Source: Myceligenerans salitolerans (GTDB lineage Bacteria > Actinomycetota > Actinomycetes > Actinomycetales > Cellulomonadaceae). Taken from it: a stretch of DNA of 64,000 nt. Numbering within the stretch: the stretch's first letter is position 1; each line of letters starts with the position of its first letter. The stretch covers positions 1 to 64,000 of the forward strand of contig NZ_JAFMPK010000025.1 of NCBI RefSeq assembly GCF_017349295.1. Reading direction: 5' to 3'. The translations under genes were made by a program, and so were the position numbers. Positions 38,080-46,325 of the stretch are shown one piece after another. Below the pieces are notes generated by a model, which was given only the letters and a program-made list of their open reading frames with translations, was not told the DNA's origin and ran no database searches.

Positions 38080-39923
38080 CGAGACGCCTCCGTCCTTCCG
38101 GCGACGGCCGCCCCCGCGTCGGCCGGCCGAGGCGGTACGTCCGGCGGGGGCGACGCGGTCTCGGCGGGGGTGGTGAGGCGGGAGACCAGTTCCGGGACCG
38201 TGCGGGGCACGGGGGACAGGCCGAGCCGCCTGCCCACCTGGGCGACCTGGGGCGGCACGAGGTGGGCGCGCGCGAGCAGGGCGTCGTCGGCGAACAGGGC
38301 CGCAGGGGTCGTGTCCGCGATGATCGCGCCCTCGTCGAGGACGACGACGCGACTGGCCCACTCGGCGACGAGGTGCATGTCATGGGTCGCGACCACGGTG
38401 CACCGGATGTGCTCGGCGAGGTCGGCGAGGAGGCCGATGACGTCGTCCCGGCTGCGCAGGTCCAGGCTGGCGGTGGGCTCGTCCAGGAGGAGCAGCCGGG
38501 GACGCATGGCCAGCGCGACGGCGAGCGTGGCACGGCGCTGCTGGCCGCCGGACAGCAGCCGGCCGTCGCGGTCGGCGACCTTGGCCAGATCCATGCGGTC
38601 GAGGACGCGGGCGACGAGCTCGTCCGCACCGGCCACCCGGCGGCCACGGGGGAACATGGCGACGTCGGCCGCGACGGAGTCCTGCAGGAACATCTCCTCC
38701 GGATGCTGGACCAGGTAGCAGACGGTGCCGGCGAGCTCGGGGGCCGAGACCTCGCGCGTGTCCCGGCCGTCGACGGTCACCGTGCCGGCGCGGGGCAGCG
38801 CCAGTCCGGCGAGCAGGGTGAGCAGGGTGGACTTCCCGGCCCCGTTCGACCCGACGAGGGCGACGCGCTCGCCGTCGAACAGGTCCAGCGACAGGCCGTC
38901 GACGACGGTGGACCGCGGCCCGTCGATGGTCAGGTACCCGTGGGAGACGTCCCGCAGCGAGGCGATGACCGCGTGGCCCGCCCGGTCCTGCCGGTCCGGG
39001 CCACCGGCCTGCGGGCCCCGGGCGACCGGGTCGGCGTCCGGACCCGCGCCAGGACCGGCCGCCCTCGCGTTCACCACCCCGGCGAGGGCCGCGACGCAGT
39101 CGTCGACCGTCAGGGGCAGCAGGGATCCCGGGGCGAGCGCCCGGGCGATCTCCACGACCTGCGGTGCCGGCACGTCCGCCGACGCCAGGTCCTCGTGCCG
39201 GGCCAGCGCCTCGGCCGTCGGGAGGTGCCAGCGGACCACGCCGTCGTCGACGAGCACCACGCTGCGGGCGTACCGGGCGATCAGCTCCGCGTGGTGCTCG
39301 ATGACGACCACCGTGGTGCCCCGCTCGTTGAGCCGCACCAGATGCTCGTAGATCTCGGTGGCCCGGGCGGGGTCGACCTCGGCGGCCGGCTCGTCCACCA
39401 CGAGGACGCGGGGCGCCAGTGCGAGCGCGCCCGCCAGCGCCGTCAGATGCTGCTGGCCACCCGAGAGCTGCCAGGTGAACGTGTCCGCGATGGGCTCCAG
39501 TCCCAGACCGGCGATGACGGCGTCGGCCCGCCCGCGCCAGTCGGCCAGCCCGAGGTTGAGGGGCGCGTAGGCGACGTCGTCGCGCACGGTGGGGCGCACG
39601 AGCTGGTTGCCGAAGTCCTGGAACACGTACCCCACCTCGGAGGCGAGCTCCGCGACCGACCGCCTGCGCGTGCCGCGCCCGTGCACGCGCACCGACCCGG
39701 ACAGGTCGCCGTTCCAGAAGTGCGGCACGAGCCCGTTGAACGTCTTGGCCAGGGTGGTCTTGCCCGAGCCGTTGCCGCCGACGACGGCCACGAAGTCACC
39801 CGCGGCGATCGTCAGGTCGACGCCGCGGAGCGTGTCCCGCTCCGCTCCGGGATACCGGAACGTCACGTTCCGGACCTCGATCGCGGGGGCGGCTCCGCGC
39901 GGGCCGTCGTCGGCGGCCGGCAT
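38076..39923 (-). CDS. ECF transporter fused double ATPase (A-A')
   Basis: Fused energy-coupling ATPase of 615 aa. Cassette 1 (residues about 15-260) has GGNGSGKTT, LSGGQQHLTALAGALA and LVVDEPAAEVD; cassette 2 (about 325-560) has GSNGAGKST, LSGGQQRRATLAVALA and LLLDEPTASLD. The two are joined by a linker rich in Ala, Gly and Pro. The fusion replaces the separate EcfA and EcfA' proteins. The ATG at 39923 overlaps the S-component stop by ATGA. Confidence 0.93.
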   Translation of the reverse strand: MPAADDGPRGAAPAIEVRNVTFRYPGAERDTLRGVDLTIAAGDFVAVVGGNGSGKTTLAKTFNGLVPHFWNGDLSGSVRVHGRGTRRRSVAELASEVGYVFQDFGNQLVRPTVRDDVAYAPLNLGLADWRGRADAVIAGLGLEPIADTFTWQLSGGQQHLTALAGALALAPRVLVVDEPAAEVDPARATEIYEHLVRLNERGTTVVVIEHHAELIARYARSVVLVDDGVVRWHLPTAEALARHEDLASADVPAPQVVEIARALAPGSLLPLTVDDCVAALAGVVNARAAGPGAGPDADPVARGPQAGGPDRQDRAGHAVIASLRDVSHGYLTIDGPRSTVVDGLSLDLFDGERVALVGSNGAGKSTLLTLLAGLALPRAGTVTVDGRDTREVSAPELAGTVCYLVQHPEEMFLQDSVAADVAMFPRGRRVAGADELVARVLDRMDLAKVADRDGRLLSGGQQRRATLAVALAMRPRLLLLDEPTASLDLRSRDDVIGLLADLAEHIRCTVVATHDMHLVAEWASRVVVLDEGAIIADTTPAALFADDALLARAHLVPPQVAQVGRRLGLSPVPRTVPELVSRLTTPAETASPPPDVPPRPADAGAAVAGRTEASR

Positions 39924-40882
39924 CAGGCGTCGTCCTCGTCGTGCTCGTCGGCGGCGGACGCCAGGGCCCGCTGCGTACCGCGCGCCCGCAGCGCGGCGAT
40001 GACCGCGACGATCACGAGCCCGGCGACCAGGCCGAGCAGCGCCGCCAGCCACGCGTACGACTCCGCGAGCGACTCCGCGTTCGCCGCCTCCCACTCACCG
40101 AGCGCGGTGACCGGGTTGGCGACCTCGAAGTGCTCCTCCCACTGCCCGAGGACGCCGACGGCGGCGGCCAGGACGATGCCCAGCACACCCACCAGCCAGA
40201 ACGGCGAGCCCCAGGGACCGACCAGACGTGGCGGCGCGCCGGGGTCCCGCGGACGCAGTCCCATGAGCGGCTCGATCTTGCCGTACAGGCGCGGCGCCAG
40301 CCAGATCGCGACCAGCCCGCCGAAGAGCGCACCGGTGACGACCAGCGCGAGCGCGAGCTCGATGCCCTCCGCCAGCACCACGGCGGCCAGCCCGCCACCG
40401 GCTTCCTCCCCGGCCTCGGGATCGATGCCCACGCCGAACTTCGCGACGTCGATGATCCCGGACGACACCTTGTCGATCGACACGAGCGCCATCGCGGCCC
40501 AGAACAGCTGTGCCGGGCGCCGGGGATCCCTGACGACGCAACCGGCCACGTACGTCCCGACGAAGAGCTGCAGGAACCCCTCCAGCTCCCCGATTCCCGA
40601 GAACGAACCGAGCAGCATGTCGGCGATGACCGCCTCGCCGACGGCGACGCCGAGCGCCACCCACAGCGGTGTGAGCAGCGCGGCGAGCACGACGGGGATG
40701 AACGCGAAGTACGCGACCTCCAGCTCGAGGCTGCCGACCTCGAACTTCGGCAGCAGGTCGGCGACGATGTCGGCGACGCCGTACAGCGTCATGGACAGGA
40801 TCATGATCATCAGCTTCTGCGAGCCGGAGATCCCGTCGGGGTCGTGGAGGCGGGCGCGCAGGGCGCCGGCGGTGGTGGTCAT
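39923..40882 (-). CDS. ECF transporter S component, substrate unknown
   Basis: Integral membrane protein of 319 aa with at least six hydrophobic segments, longer than the usual ~200-residue S component because of a C-terminal extension (about residues 215-319) with one or two extra helices. The start GISGSQKLMIMILSMTLYG and later VGTYVAGCVVRDPRRP carry no vitamin signature that I recognise. The ATG at 40882 follows TTGGAG. A run of eight G (C8 in the mRNA) lies just upstream of this site. It is expressed after the double-HAD gene, which may hint at a phosphorylated substrate. Confidence 0.8.
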   Translation of the reverse strand: MTTTAGALRARLHDPDGISGSQKLMIMILSMTLYGVADIVADLLPKFEVGSLELEVAYFAFIPVVLAALLTPLWVALGVAVGEAVIADMLLGSFSGIGELEGFLQLFVGTYVAGCVVRDPRRPAQLFWAAMALVSIDKVSSGIIDVAKFGVGIDPEAGEEAGGGLAAVVLAEGIELALALVVTGALFGGLVAIWLAPRLYGKIEPLMGLRPRDPGAPPRLVGPWGSPFWLVGVLGIVLAAAVGVLGQWEEHFEVANPVTALGEWEAANAESLAESYAWLAALLGLVAGLVIVAVIAALRARGTQRALASAADEHDEDDA

Positions 40883-40895
40883 GCTGGGCTCCAAA

Positions 40896-40903
40896 GGGGG
40901 GGG
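40896..40903 (-). repeat. C8 homopolymer before the ECF S-component Shine-Dalgarno
   Basis: Eight consecutive G on the plus strand (C8 in the transcript), 13-21 nt upstream of the ATG at 40882 and directly before TTTGGAG. Length changes would alter the leader, not the frame. Confidence 0.9.
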
Positions 40904-40912
40904 TGGTCGTGC

Positions 40913-40938
40913 GGGGTCAGGACCCCGGCACGGGGTCC
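40913..40938 (-). promoter_or_regulatory. Competing hairpins at the double-HAD stop codon
   Basis: Segments GGGGTC (40913-40918), GACCCC (40921-40926) and GGGGTCC (40932-40938) can pair in two exclusive ways; the larger option is GGACCCCG-GCA-CGGGGTCC, a perfect 8-bp stem. It overlaps the HAD stop and lies 30 nt before the ECF S gene. It could be a weak terminator or attenuator. Confidence 0.4.
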
Positions 40939-42713
40939 GGTTGCCGGCCGGCGGGTGGCCGGCCGGAGTCGGGGGGTGCGGCGGGCGCGAGGCCCATGAG
41001 GGCGGCCGGTTCGGTCATGTCGTCGACGACGTGGTCGGGCCGCGCGGGATCGTCGTCGGCCAGGGCGGCGAGGGCGTCGTCGGACGTCGAACCGCCCCGC
41101 ACCAGCACCACGTGCCCGACGCCGGCCGCCCGCGCCGCGAGCACGTCCCGCGCGGGCTTGTCGCCGACGAACCAGGCGTGGGCCGGGTCGGCGTCGAGGG
41201 CGCGCAGCGCCGCGGCGGGCAGCTCCGGGTCGGGCTTGCGGCGGCCGAGCTCGTCGGAGTACACGTGCGCGCCGACGTACTCGGTCAGCCCGGCGGCGTC
41301 GAGCTTCTCGCGCACGGCGCGTCCGTTCACGGTGTTCGAGACGACGGCGACCGGCACGCCGGCCGCCCGTGCGGCTCGCAGCAGCTCGCGGACGCCGCGC
41401 CGGACGACGGGCACGGACTTCGCCCGGGCGTAGGCGACCATCAGCGCGTGCGCCTCGGCCCGCAGCCAGGCGCGCAGTCCGTCAGGGACGACGGCAGCAC
41501 CGAAGGCGGCCACGGGCGTGCCGCTCAGCGCGCGGGCGATCACGGGCCCCGCCAGCTCGACCCAGAACGTCGTGGCGTCGATCTCGGGGACGGTGGCGGT
41601 GAGCGGGGCGGCGGGGAGTTCGTGGCGGGCCTTCCAGGAGGTGTGGGCGGCGCGGATGTCCTTCAGCGTGCGGAGGGCCTGGTCCGTGGTGAGCGTGTGG
41701 CCCGCCCGGGTGAGGCGTGTGGCCAGCAGCTCGGCGAAGGCGCGCCGGACGCCGTCGTCGGGCCGTGACACCGAGATGACCCCGCCGTGGTCGAGCAGCA
41801 ACGCGCTCGGGAGCTCGCCGCCACCCGGGCGACCCGGCCGCCCGGTCGCCGGCTCCCTGGCAGCGCGCGCCCCGGGAGACCCGGCCCTCGGCGGCTCGGC
41901 CGCGCGCAGTGCCGCCACCAGGCCCTCCGGGGTGTCGAAGACGGCATCGGGGACGTCGGAAACCGGGAACGGGACCTCGTCCGTGTGCCGGTGGCGAGTG
42001 AGGACGACGGCTGCCGCACCGGCGCGGCGGCCGGCGACGACGTCGCGGTCGTACGTGTCGCCGACGTACCAGCAGCGGCCGGGCTCCGCGCCGAGGGCGC
42101 GTGCGGCGATGTCGATGATCTCCGGGTTCGGTTTGCGGACGCCCACCTCGTCGGAGTACACCTGCACGCCGAACGCCTCGGCCAGGCCGTGGCGCTCCAG
42201 GATCGCGCGGTGCGCGCGGCCCGAGTGCGCGTTGGACACGATGCCGAGCGGCACCCCGAGCGAGTCCGCGAGCTCCACCAGCTCCCGGATCCCCGGCCGG
42301 ACACTGTGCTCGGCGAGGGTGAGCGTGACCATCTGCTGCAGGGCCCCCGCCTGGCCCATCAGGACCTCGCGGGCGGCGGGCGGCAGGGGAGCGCCGAAGA
42401 AGTCGCCCCAGATCTCACGGTGGGTGAGCTCCCGCGGGGCGAGCCGGCGGCTCGCGGAGTTCTTCCAGTCCCGCAGCGCCGTGCGCCCGCCGGACAGCAC
42501 CGGCAGCAGGTCCGCCGCGGGGATGTGGTGACCGGCCCGGGCCAGCACCTCGGCCACGTGGCCGGCGACCTCGGCCATCCCCTCGGGGCGCTTCCGCGTG
42601 GCGAGGACGACGCCGCCGAAGTCCAGGAGCAGGGCCTGGGGGCGCGTCGCCAGTGCGGCGGCCGGGGCGGGGGAGGTGGCCGGCGCGGTGCCGGCGGCGG
42701 GAGTCTCGGTCAC
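40917..42713 (-). CDS. Tandem double HAD-superfamily protein
   Basis: Protein of 598 aa made of two complete HAD domains. Domain 1 (about 25-265) has LLLDFGGVV, GIVSNAHSG and GVRKPNPEII...YVGDTYDRD; domain 2 (about 300-565) has LLLDHGGVI, AVVSNTVNG and GRRKPDPEL...FVGDKPARD. In both, the Asp two residues after the nucleophile (the usual general acid of phosphatases) is replaced by Gly, as in a known DxGGV subgroup. Catalysis may therefore be phosphate-independent or weak. The GTG at 42713 has TAGCGT 8 nt upstream. It is the first gene before the ECF transporter operon. Confidence 0.85.
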   Translation of the reverse strand: MTETPAAGTAPATSPAPAAALATRPQALLLDFGGVVLATRKRPEGMAEVAGHVAEVLARAGHHIPAADLLPVLSGGRTALRDWKNSASRRLAPRELTHREIWGDFFGAPLPPAAREVLMGQAGALQQMVTLTLAEHSVRPGIRELVELADSLGVPLGIVSNAHSGRAHRAILERHGLAEAFGVQVYSDEVGVRKPNPEIIDIAARALGAEPGRCWYVGDTYDRDVVAGRRAGAAAVVLTRHRHTDEVPFPVSDVPDAVFDTPEGLVAALRAAEPPRAGSPGARAAREPATGRPGRPGGGELPSALLLDHGGVISVSRPDDGVRRAFAELLATRLTRAGHTLTTDQALRTLKDIRAAHTSWKARHELPAAPLTATVPEIDATTFWVELAGPVIARALSGTPVAAFGAAVVPDGLRAWLRAEAHALMVAYARAKSVPVVRRGVRELLRAARAAGVPVAVVSNTVNGRAVREKLDAAGLTEYVGAHVYSDELGRRKPDPELPAAALRALDADPAHAWFVGDKPARDVLAARAAGVGHVVLVRGGSTSDDALAALADDDPARPDHVVDDMTEPAALMGLAPAAPPDSGRPPAGRQPDPVPGS

Positions 42714-42721
42714 GGGCGACG

Positions 42722-42727
42722 ACGCTA
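42722..42727 (-). promoter_or_regulatory. -10 element TAGCGT (leaderless start)
   Basis: On the minus strand TAGCGT ends 8 nt before the GTG of the double-HAD gene. Confidence 0.5.
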
Positions 42728-42787
42728 GGGAGAGCCGGCGGCGCCCGGGTAGCGGAACACCGGCCGGCAGGTGAACGCGGCACGAAC

Positions 42788-42803
42788 TCTGGAACGTTCC
42801 AGA
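42788..42803. promoter_or_regulatory. LacI-type operator TCTGGAACGTTCCAGA
   Basis: A perfect 16-bp palindrome with a central CG, 55 bp upstream of the LacI-family gene and about 60 bp from the divergent double-HAD promoter. It could regulate both directions. Confidence 0.7.
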
Positions 42804-42857
42804 TCATGAGCCCGGACCAGGGGCGAGGCGCCTCGCGAAGTGGGGTAGAAACGGGGC

Positions 42858-43838
42858 ATGAGGTCCCGCCCCACGATCGTCGACGTCGCCGCGCGGGCGG
42901 GAGTGTCCAAGTCGCTCGTCTCGCTCGCGCTCCGCGGGGACGACGGCGTCAGCCCCGCCACGCGCGAACGCATCCTCGCCGCCGCCGACGAGCTCGGGTA
43001 CCGGTCCAACGCGCTCGCGCGGGCACTGCGGCAGCACCGCACCATGCTGCTCGGGGTCGTCGTCGGAAGCCTCGACAACCCCTACCACACCGAGGTGGTC
43101 GAGTCGGTGGAGCGGGCGGCGGAGCGGCACGGCCTGTCCGTGCTGCTGGCCCACGGGGCCCGCAGGGCCGGCCGGATGGCCGCACGGCTCGACGCGCTCG
43201 GCGACCTCGACGTGGACGGACTGGTGGTCGTCTCCTCCTGGGCGGATCCCGAACTGCTCCAGGCCGCGGCCCGGCGCGCCCCCGTCGCCATGGTGGGACG
43301 CTCGCTCGAGCCCGTCGCCGGGATCGACTCCGTCAACAACGACGACGAGCGGGGCGCGGCGCTCGCCGTCGGGCATCTCGTCGCCGCCGGGCACGAGCGG
43401 ATCGCGCACCTGACCTCGTCGCGCCGCCCGGCCGGCCTGGCCCGGCGGGCGGGCTACGAGCACGCGATGGCGTCGCACGGGCTGGACCGCCACGTACGGG
43501 TGATCGAGCGGGGCCGTGACGAGCCGGCCGGCCCCGGCCTGGACGCCGCGCTGGCGGACGGGTGTTCCGCCGTCTTCGCCCGGAACGACGTCGAGGCGTT
43601 CGACGCGCTCGACCACGCCTGGGACCGGGGGATCGACGTGCCGGCAGGGCTGGCGGTGGTCGGCTACGACGACTCGGCGCTCGCGCTGCGGGCGCGCCCA
43701 CGGCTCACCAGCGTCCACCAGCCGCGTGCGGAGATGGGCGCCCTGGCGGTCGAGCTGCTGCGCGAGCGCTGGGCCGGCCGCACCGCGGACCGTCACGAGG
43801 TGCTCACCCCTCGGCTGGTGGTCCGGGCGAGCGCCTGA
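42858..43838 (+). CDS. LacI-family transcriptional regulator
   Basis: Regulator of 326 aa with the helix-turn-helix TIVDVAARAGVSKSLVSLAL and hinge SNALARALR, then a periplasmic-binding-protein-like sensor domain (VVVGSLDNPYHTEVVESVERAAER, and late AVVGYDDSALALRARPRLTSV). The ATG at 42858 has no clear Shine-Dalgarno; TAGAAA 6 nt upstream is a weak -10. No sugar transporter is adjacent, so its effector is unknown. The palindrome 55 bp upstream suggests autoregulation and possibly control of the divergent HAD-ECF operon. Confidence 0.9.
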   Translation: MRSRPTIVDVAARAGVSKSLVSLALRGDDGVSPATRERILAAADELGYRSNALARALRQHRTMLLGVVVGSLDNPYHTEVVESVERAAERHGLSVLLAHGARRAGRMAARLDALGDLDVDGLVVVSSWADPELLQAAARRAPVAMVGRSLEPVAGIDSVNNDDERGAALAVGHLVAAGHERIAHLTSSRRPAGLARRAGYEHAMASHGLDRHVRVIERGRDEPAGPGLDAALADGCSAVFARNDVEAFDALDHAWDRGIDVPAGLAVVGYDDSALALRARPRLTSVHQPRAEMGALAVELLRERWAGRTADRHEVLTPRLVVRASA

Positions 43839-43842
43839 CGGC

Positions 43843-44367
43843 TCAGCCCGGCGGGCGGCCCACGTGGGTCAGCACCGCCGTGGAGCGTGTCCAGGACGAC
43901 CAGGGCGTCGCGGCCGGCGTCTCCAGCATCGAGTACGTCGCCGTCGGCACGCCGACGCGGACCTGCGCGAGCGCGGCGTCGTCGGAGCCCGGCCCCGCGA
44001 GGAACGACGCGGTCGCCGCCATCGTGGGTTCGTGCCCGATGACCAGGACCGTGCGTGCGCTGTCGTCGAGCTCGGCGACGAGGTCCATGACGTCGCCCAC
44101 GCGGGCGTTGTACAGGCTGTCGGTGACGACGACCCGCGGGGCCCCGTCGCGCCGGCCGTTCAGCCCGCTCTTGGCCAGGTCCCAGGTCTGGCGCGTGCGC
44201 AGGGCGGAGGAGACGAGGACGACGTCGGGCACGGCGGCGAGCGCGACGAGTGCCGCGCTCAGCCCGGCCGCCTGCGTGCGCCCTCGCAGGGCGAGCGGGC
44301 GCAGCGCGTCGTCGGAGGACGTGGCCGGCTCGGCCTTGGCGTGACGCAACAGGACGAGCCGACGCAT
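43843..44367 (-). CDS. SixA-like histidine phosphatase
   Basis: Phosphohistidine phosphatase-type member of the histidine phosphatase superfamily, about 174 aa. The catalytic RHG-like motif is LLRHAKAEP at residues 5-13, with the second histidine in VIGHEPTM. SixA removes phosphate from histidines of His-containing phosphotransfer or PTS proteins in E. coli. The canonical start MRRLVLLRHAKAE is at 44367; an upstream ATG at 44424 would add 19 residues and cannot be excluded. It lies downstream of fabI on the same strand. Confidence 0.85.
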   Translation of the reverse strand: MRRLVLLRHAKAEPATSSDDALRPLALRGRTQAAGLSAALVALAAVPDVVLVSSALRTRQTWDLAKSGLNGRRDGAPRVVVTDSLYNARVGDVMDLVAELDDSARTVLVIGHEPTMAATASFLAGPGSDDAALAQVRVGVPTATYSMLETPAATPWSSWTRSTAVLTHVGRPPG

Positions 44368-44492
44368 CGGCGTGCTCGACGCCACCTCCTCGCGATGCCT
44401 GGCCACGATCTGCTCCTTACTCATGGTTCGTGCGGTGCCTCCCGGGTGAGGGAGGCGCCGCAGGTCAAACGGGGGTCTCCCGTGGTGCCGGG

Positions 44493-45269
44493 TTACTGCC
44501 CCATGGCGTGCACGCCGCCGTCGACGTGCACGATCTCACCCGTGGTGGCCGGGAACCAGTCGCTGAGCAGGGCAGCGACGGTTCGCGCCGTCGGCTCCGC
44601 GGTGGTCTGGTCCCAGCCGAGCGGCGCGCGCTCGGGCCAGGCGGCCTCCATCTGCTCGAAGCCCGGGATCGACTTCGCCGCGGTGGTCTTGATCGGTCCG
44701 GCGGACACCAGGTTGCACCGGATGCCGGCCGGGCCCAGGTCGCGCGCGAGGTAGCGGTTCGCGGCCTCCAGGCCGGCCTTGGCCACGCCCATCCAGTCGT
44801 AGACGGGCCAGGCGAACTGCGCGTCGAAGGTCAGGCCGACGACGGCGCCGCCGTCGGTCATCAGCGGCCGGGCCGCCACGCCGAGCGCCTTGTACGAGAA
44901 CGTGGAGACCTGCAGCGCGGTGGCGACGTCCTCCCACTCGCCGGACAGGAAGTTGCCGCCCATGACGCTCTGCGGCGCGAAGCCGATGGAGTGCACGACG
45001 CCGTCGAGCCGGTCGAGGCCCGCCTCGCGCACGGCGTCGGCGAGGCCCGCGAGGTCCTCGTCGCTCGTGACGTCGAGCTGAACGACCGGGGGCGGCGTGT
45101 CACCGGGAAGACGCTTCGCGAACGCGCTCGTCAGCTTCATCTGACGGCCGAACGACGAGAGGACCACCTCGGCGCCCTCCTCGATCGCGAGGCGGGCCGT
45201 GTGGAACGCGATCGACGAGTCGGTGAGAACTCCGGTGATGAGCAGCTTCTTGCCTTCGAGGAGACCCAT
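44493..45269 (-). CDS. fabI: Enoyl-[acyl-carrier-protein] reductase, InhA type
   Basis: NADH-dependent reductase of 258 aa that carries out the last step of the fatty-acid elongation cycle. The N-terminal KKLLITGVLTDSSIAFH cofactor motif, HSIGFAP, and the catalytic pair YDWMGVAK (Tyr and Lys seven residues apart) match the actinobacterial FabI/InhA group rather than the FabI of enteric bacteria. The ATG at 45269 follows GGAAGGACA. It is downstream of fabG on the same strand, like the mabA-inhA arrangement of mycobacteria. Confidence 0.94.
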   Translation of the reverse strand: MGLLEGKKLLITGVLTDSSIAFHTARLAIEEGAEVVLSSFGRQMKLTSAFAKRLPGDTPPPVVQLDVTSDEDLAGLADAVREAGLDRLDGVVHSIGFAPQSVMGGNFLSGEWEDVATALQVSTFSYKALGVAARPLMTDGGAVVGLTFDAQFAWPVYDWMGVAKAGLEAANRYLARDLGPAGIRCNLVSAGPIKTTAAKSIPGFEQMEAAWPERAPLGWDQTTAEPTARTVAALLSDWFPATTGEIVHVDGGVHAMGQ

Positions 45270-45413
45270 GTTGTCCTTCCGGTGAATGTGCGTAGGCGCC
45301 TCGCGCCGTGTCCCGCACTGGGTGTGAGCGTAACGGTGTGACCCGCGTGGAGGAAAACTCCGGGTCCGGCGCGGGTTGTGGAGGATGTTTGTGGAGGTGG
45401 GACGTGGGAGGTC

Positions 45414-45435
45414 CCCGCGCTGGTGAACGCGCGGG
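45414..45435 (-). terminator. GC hairpin between fabG and fabI
   Basis: CCCGCGC and GCGCGGG form a 7-bp stem with an 8-nt loop, 12 bp after the fabG stop in its direction of transcription. It would at least attenuate read-through into fabI. Confidence 0.45.
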
Positions 45436-45446
45436 TCAACGGCTGG

Positions 45447-46175
45447 TCAGTGGCCCATCCCCATGCCGCCGTCGACGGGGAGGACCGTGCCGGTCACGTA
45501 GGCCGCGGCGTCGGATGCGAGAAACGTCACGGCGCCCGCGACCTCGTCGGGCCGGGCGAACCGGCCGGCGGGGATCGCGCCGAGGTAGAAGTCCCGCGTC
45601 TTGTCGGGCAGCTCGGCGGTCATGTCGGTCTCGATGAACCCGGGCGCGACGACGTTCGCGGTGATGCCCCGGGCGCCGAGCTCCCGGGAGATCGAGCGGG
45701 CCATCCCGACCAGCGCCGCCTTCGACGCGCCGTAGTTGACCTGGCCCGTGCCGCCGTAGAGGCCCACGAGGGACCCGATCAGCACGATGCGGCCGTAGCG
45801 CTTGCGGATCATGCTCTTGGCGGCGCGGCGCACGCAGCGGAAGGTGCCCGTGAGGTTGACGTCGACGACCTGTTCGAACTCCTCGTCCGACATCCGCATG
45901 AGGAGCTGGTCCTTCGTCACGCCCGCGTTGGCGACGAGTACCTGTACCGGCCCGAGGTCCTGCTCGATCTGCGCGAACGCGCCGTCCACGGCCTCGGTGT
46001 CGGTGATGTCGGCCTTGTAGCCGTGCACCCCGTCGGGCAGGTCACCGCCGCGGTACAGCGTGGCGACGCGGTCGCCCTCGGCGACGAAGCGTTCGGCGAT
46101 CGAGCGGCCGATGCCGCGTGCGGCGCCGGTCACGACGACGACGCGGCCGGCGGCGGAATCCAGGTTCTCGGTCAT
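45447..46175 (-). CDS. fabG: 3-oxoacyl-[acyl-carrier-protein] reductase
   Basis: Short-chain dehydrogenase of 242 aa for the first reduction of the fatty-acid elongation cycle. The cofactor motif is TGAARGIG near residue 17. The catalytic Ser, Tyr and Lys lie in LIGSLVGLYGGTGQVNYGASKAA; VLPVDGGMGMGH ends the protein. The start is set at 46175, where TAGCGT lies 7 nt upstream and no Shine-Dalgarno exists; the open frame to 46277 is not supported. It pairs with fabI as in mycobacterial mabA-inhA. Confidence 0.94.
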   Translation of the reverse strand: MTENLDSAAGRVVVVTGAARGIGRSIAERFVAEGDRVATLYRGGDLPDGVHGYKADITDTEAVDGAFAQIEQDLGPVQVLVANAGVTKDQLLMRMSDEEFEQVVDVNLTGTFRCVRRAAKSMIRKRYGRIVLIGSLVGLYGGTGQVNYGASKAALVGMARSISRELGARGITANVVAPGFIETDMTAELPDKTRDFYLGAIPAGRFARPDEVAGAVTFLASDAAAYVTGTVLPVDGGMGMGH

Positions 46176-46182
46176 GTCAGCG

Positions 46183-46188
46183 ACGCTA
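46183..46188 (-). promoter_or_regulatory. -10 element TAGCGT (leaderless start)
   Basis: On the minus strand TAGCGT ends 7 nt before the ATG of fabG. Confidence 0.55.
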
Positions 46189-46325
46189 CCGGTGCGACCC
46201 GCCGGGCGGCGCTGCGCGACGTGCCACGCGCCCCACGCCGCACGTTGTGGGGTTTCGACAACATCGATTCGTGACATCGGGTACCAACATCAGAAATCCG
46301 GCGATCCAGGATGAGTGACGGGTAT

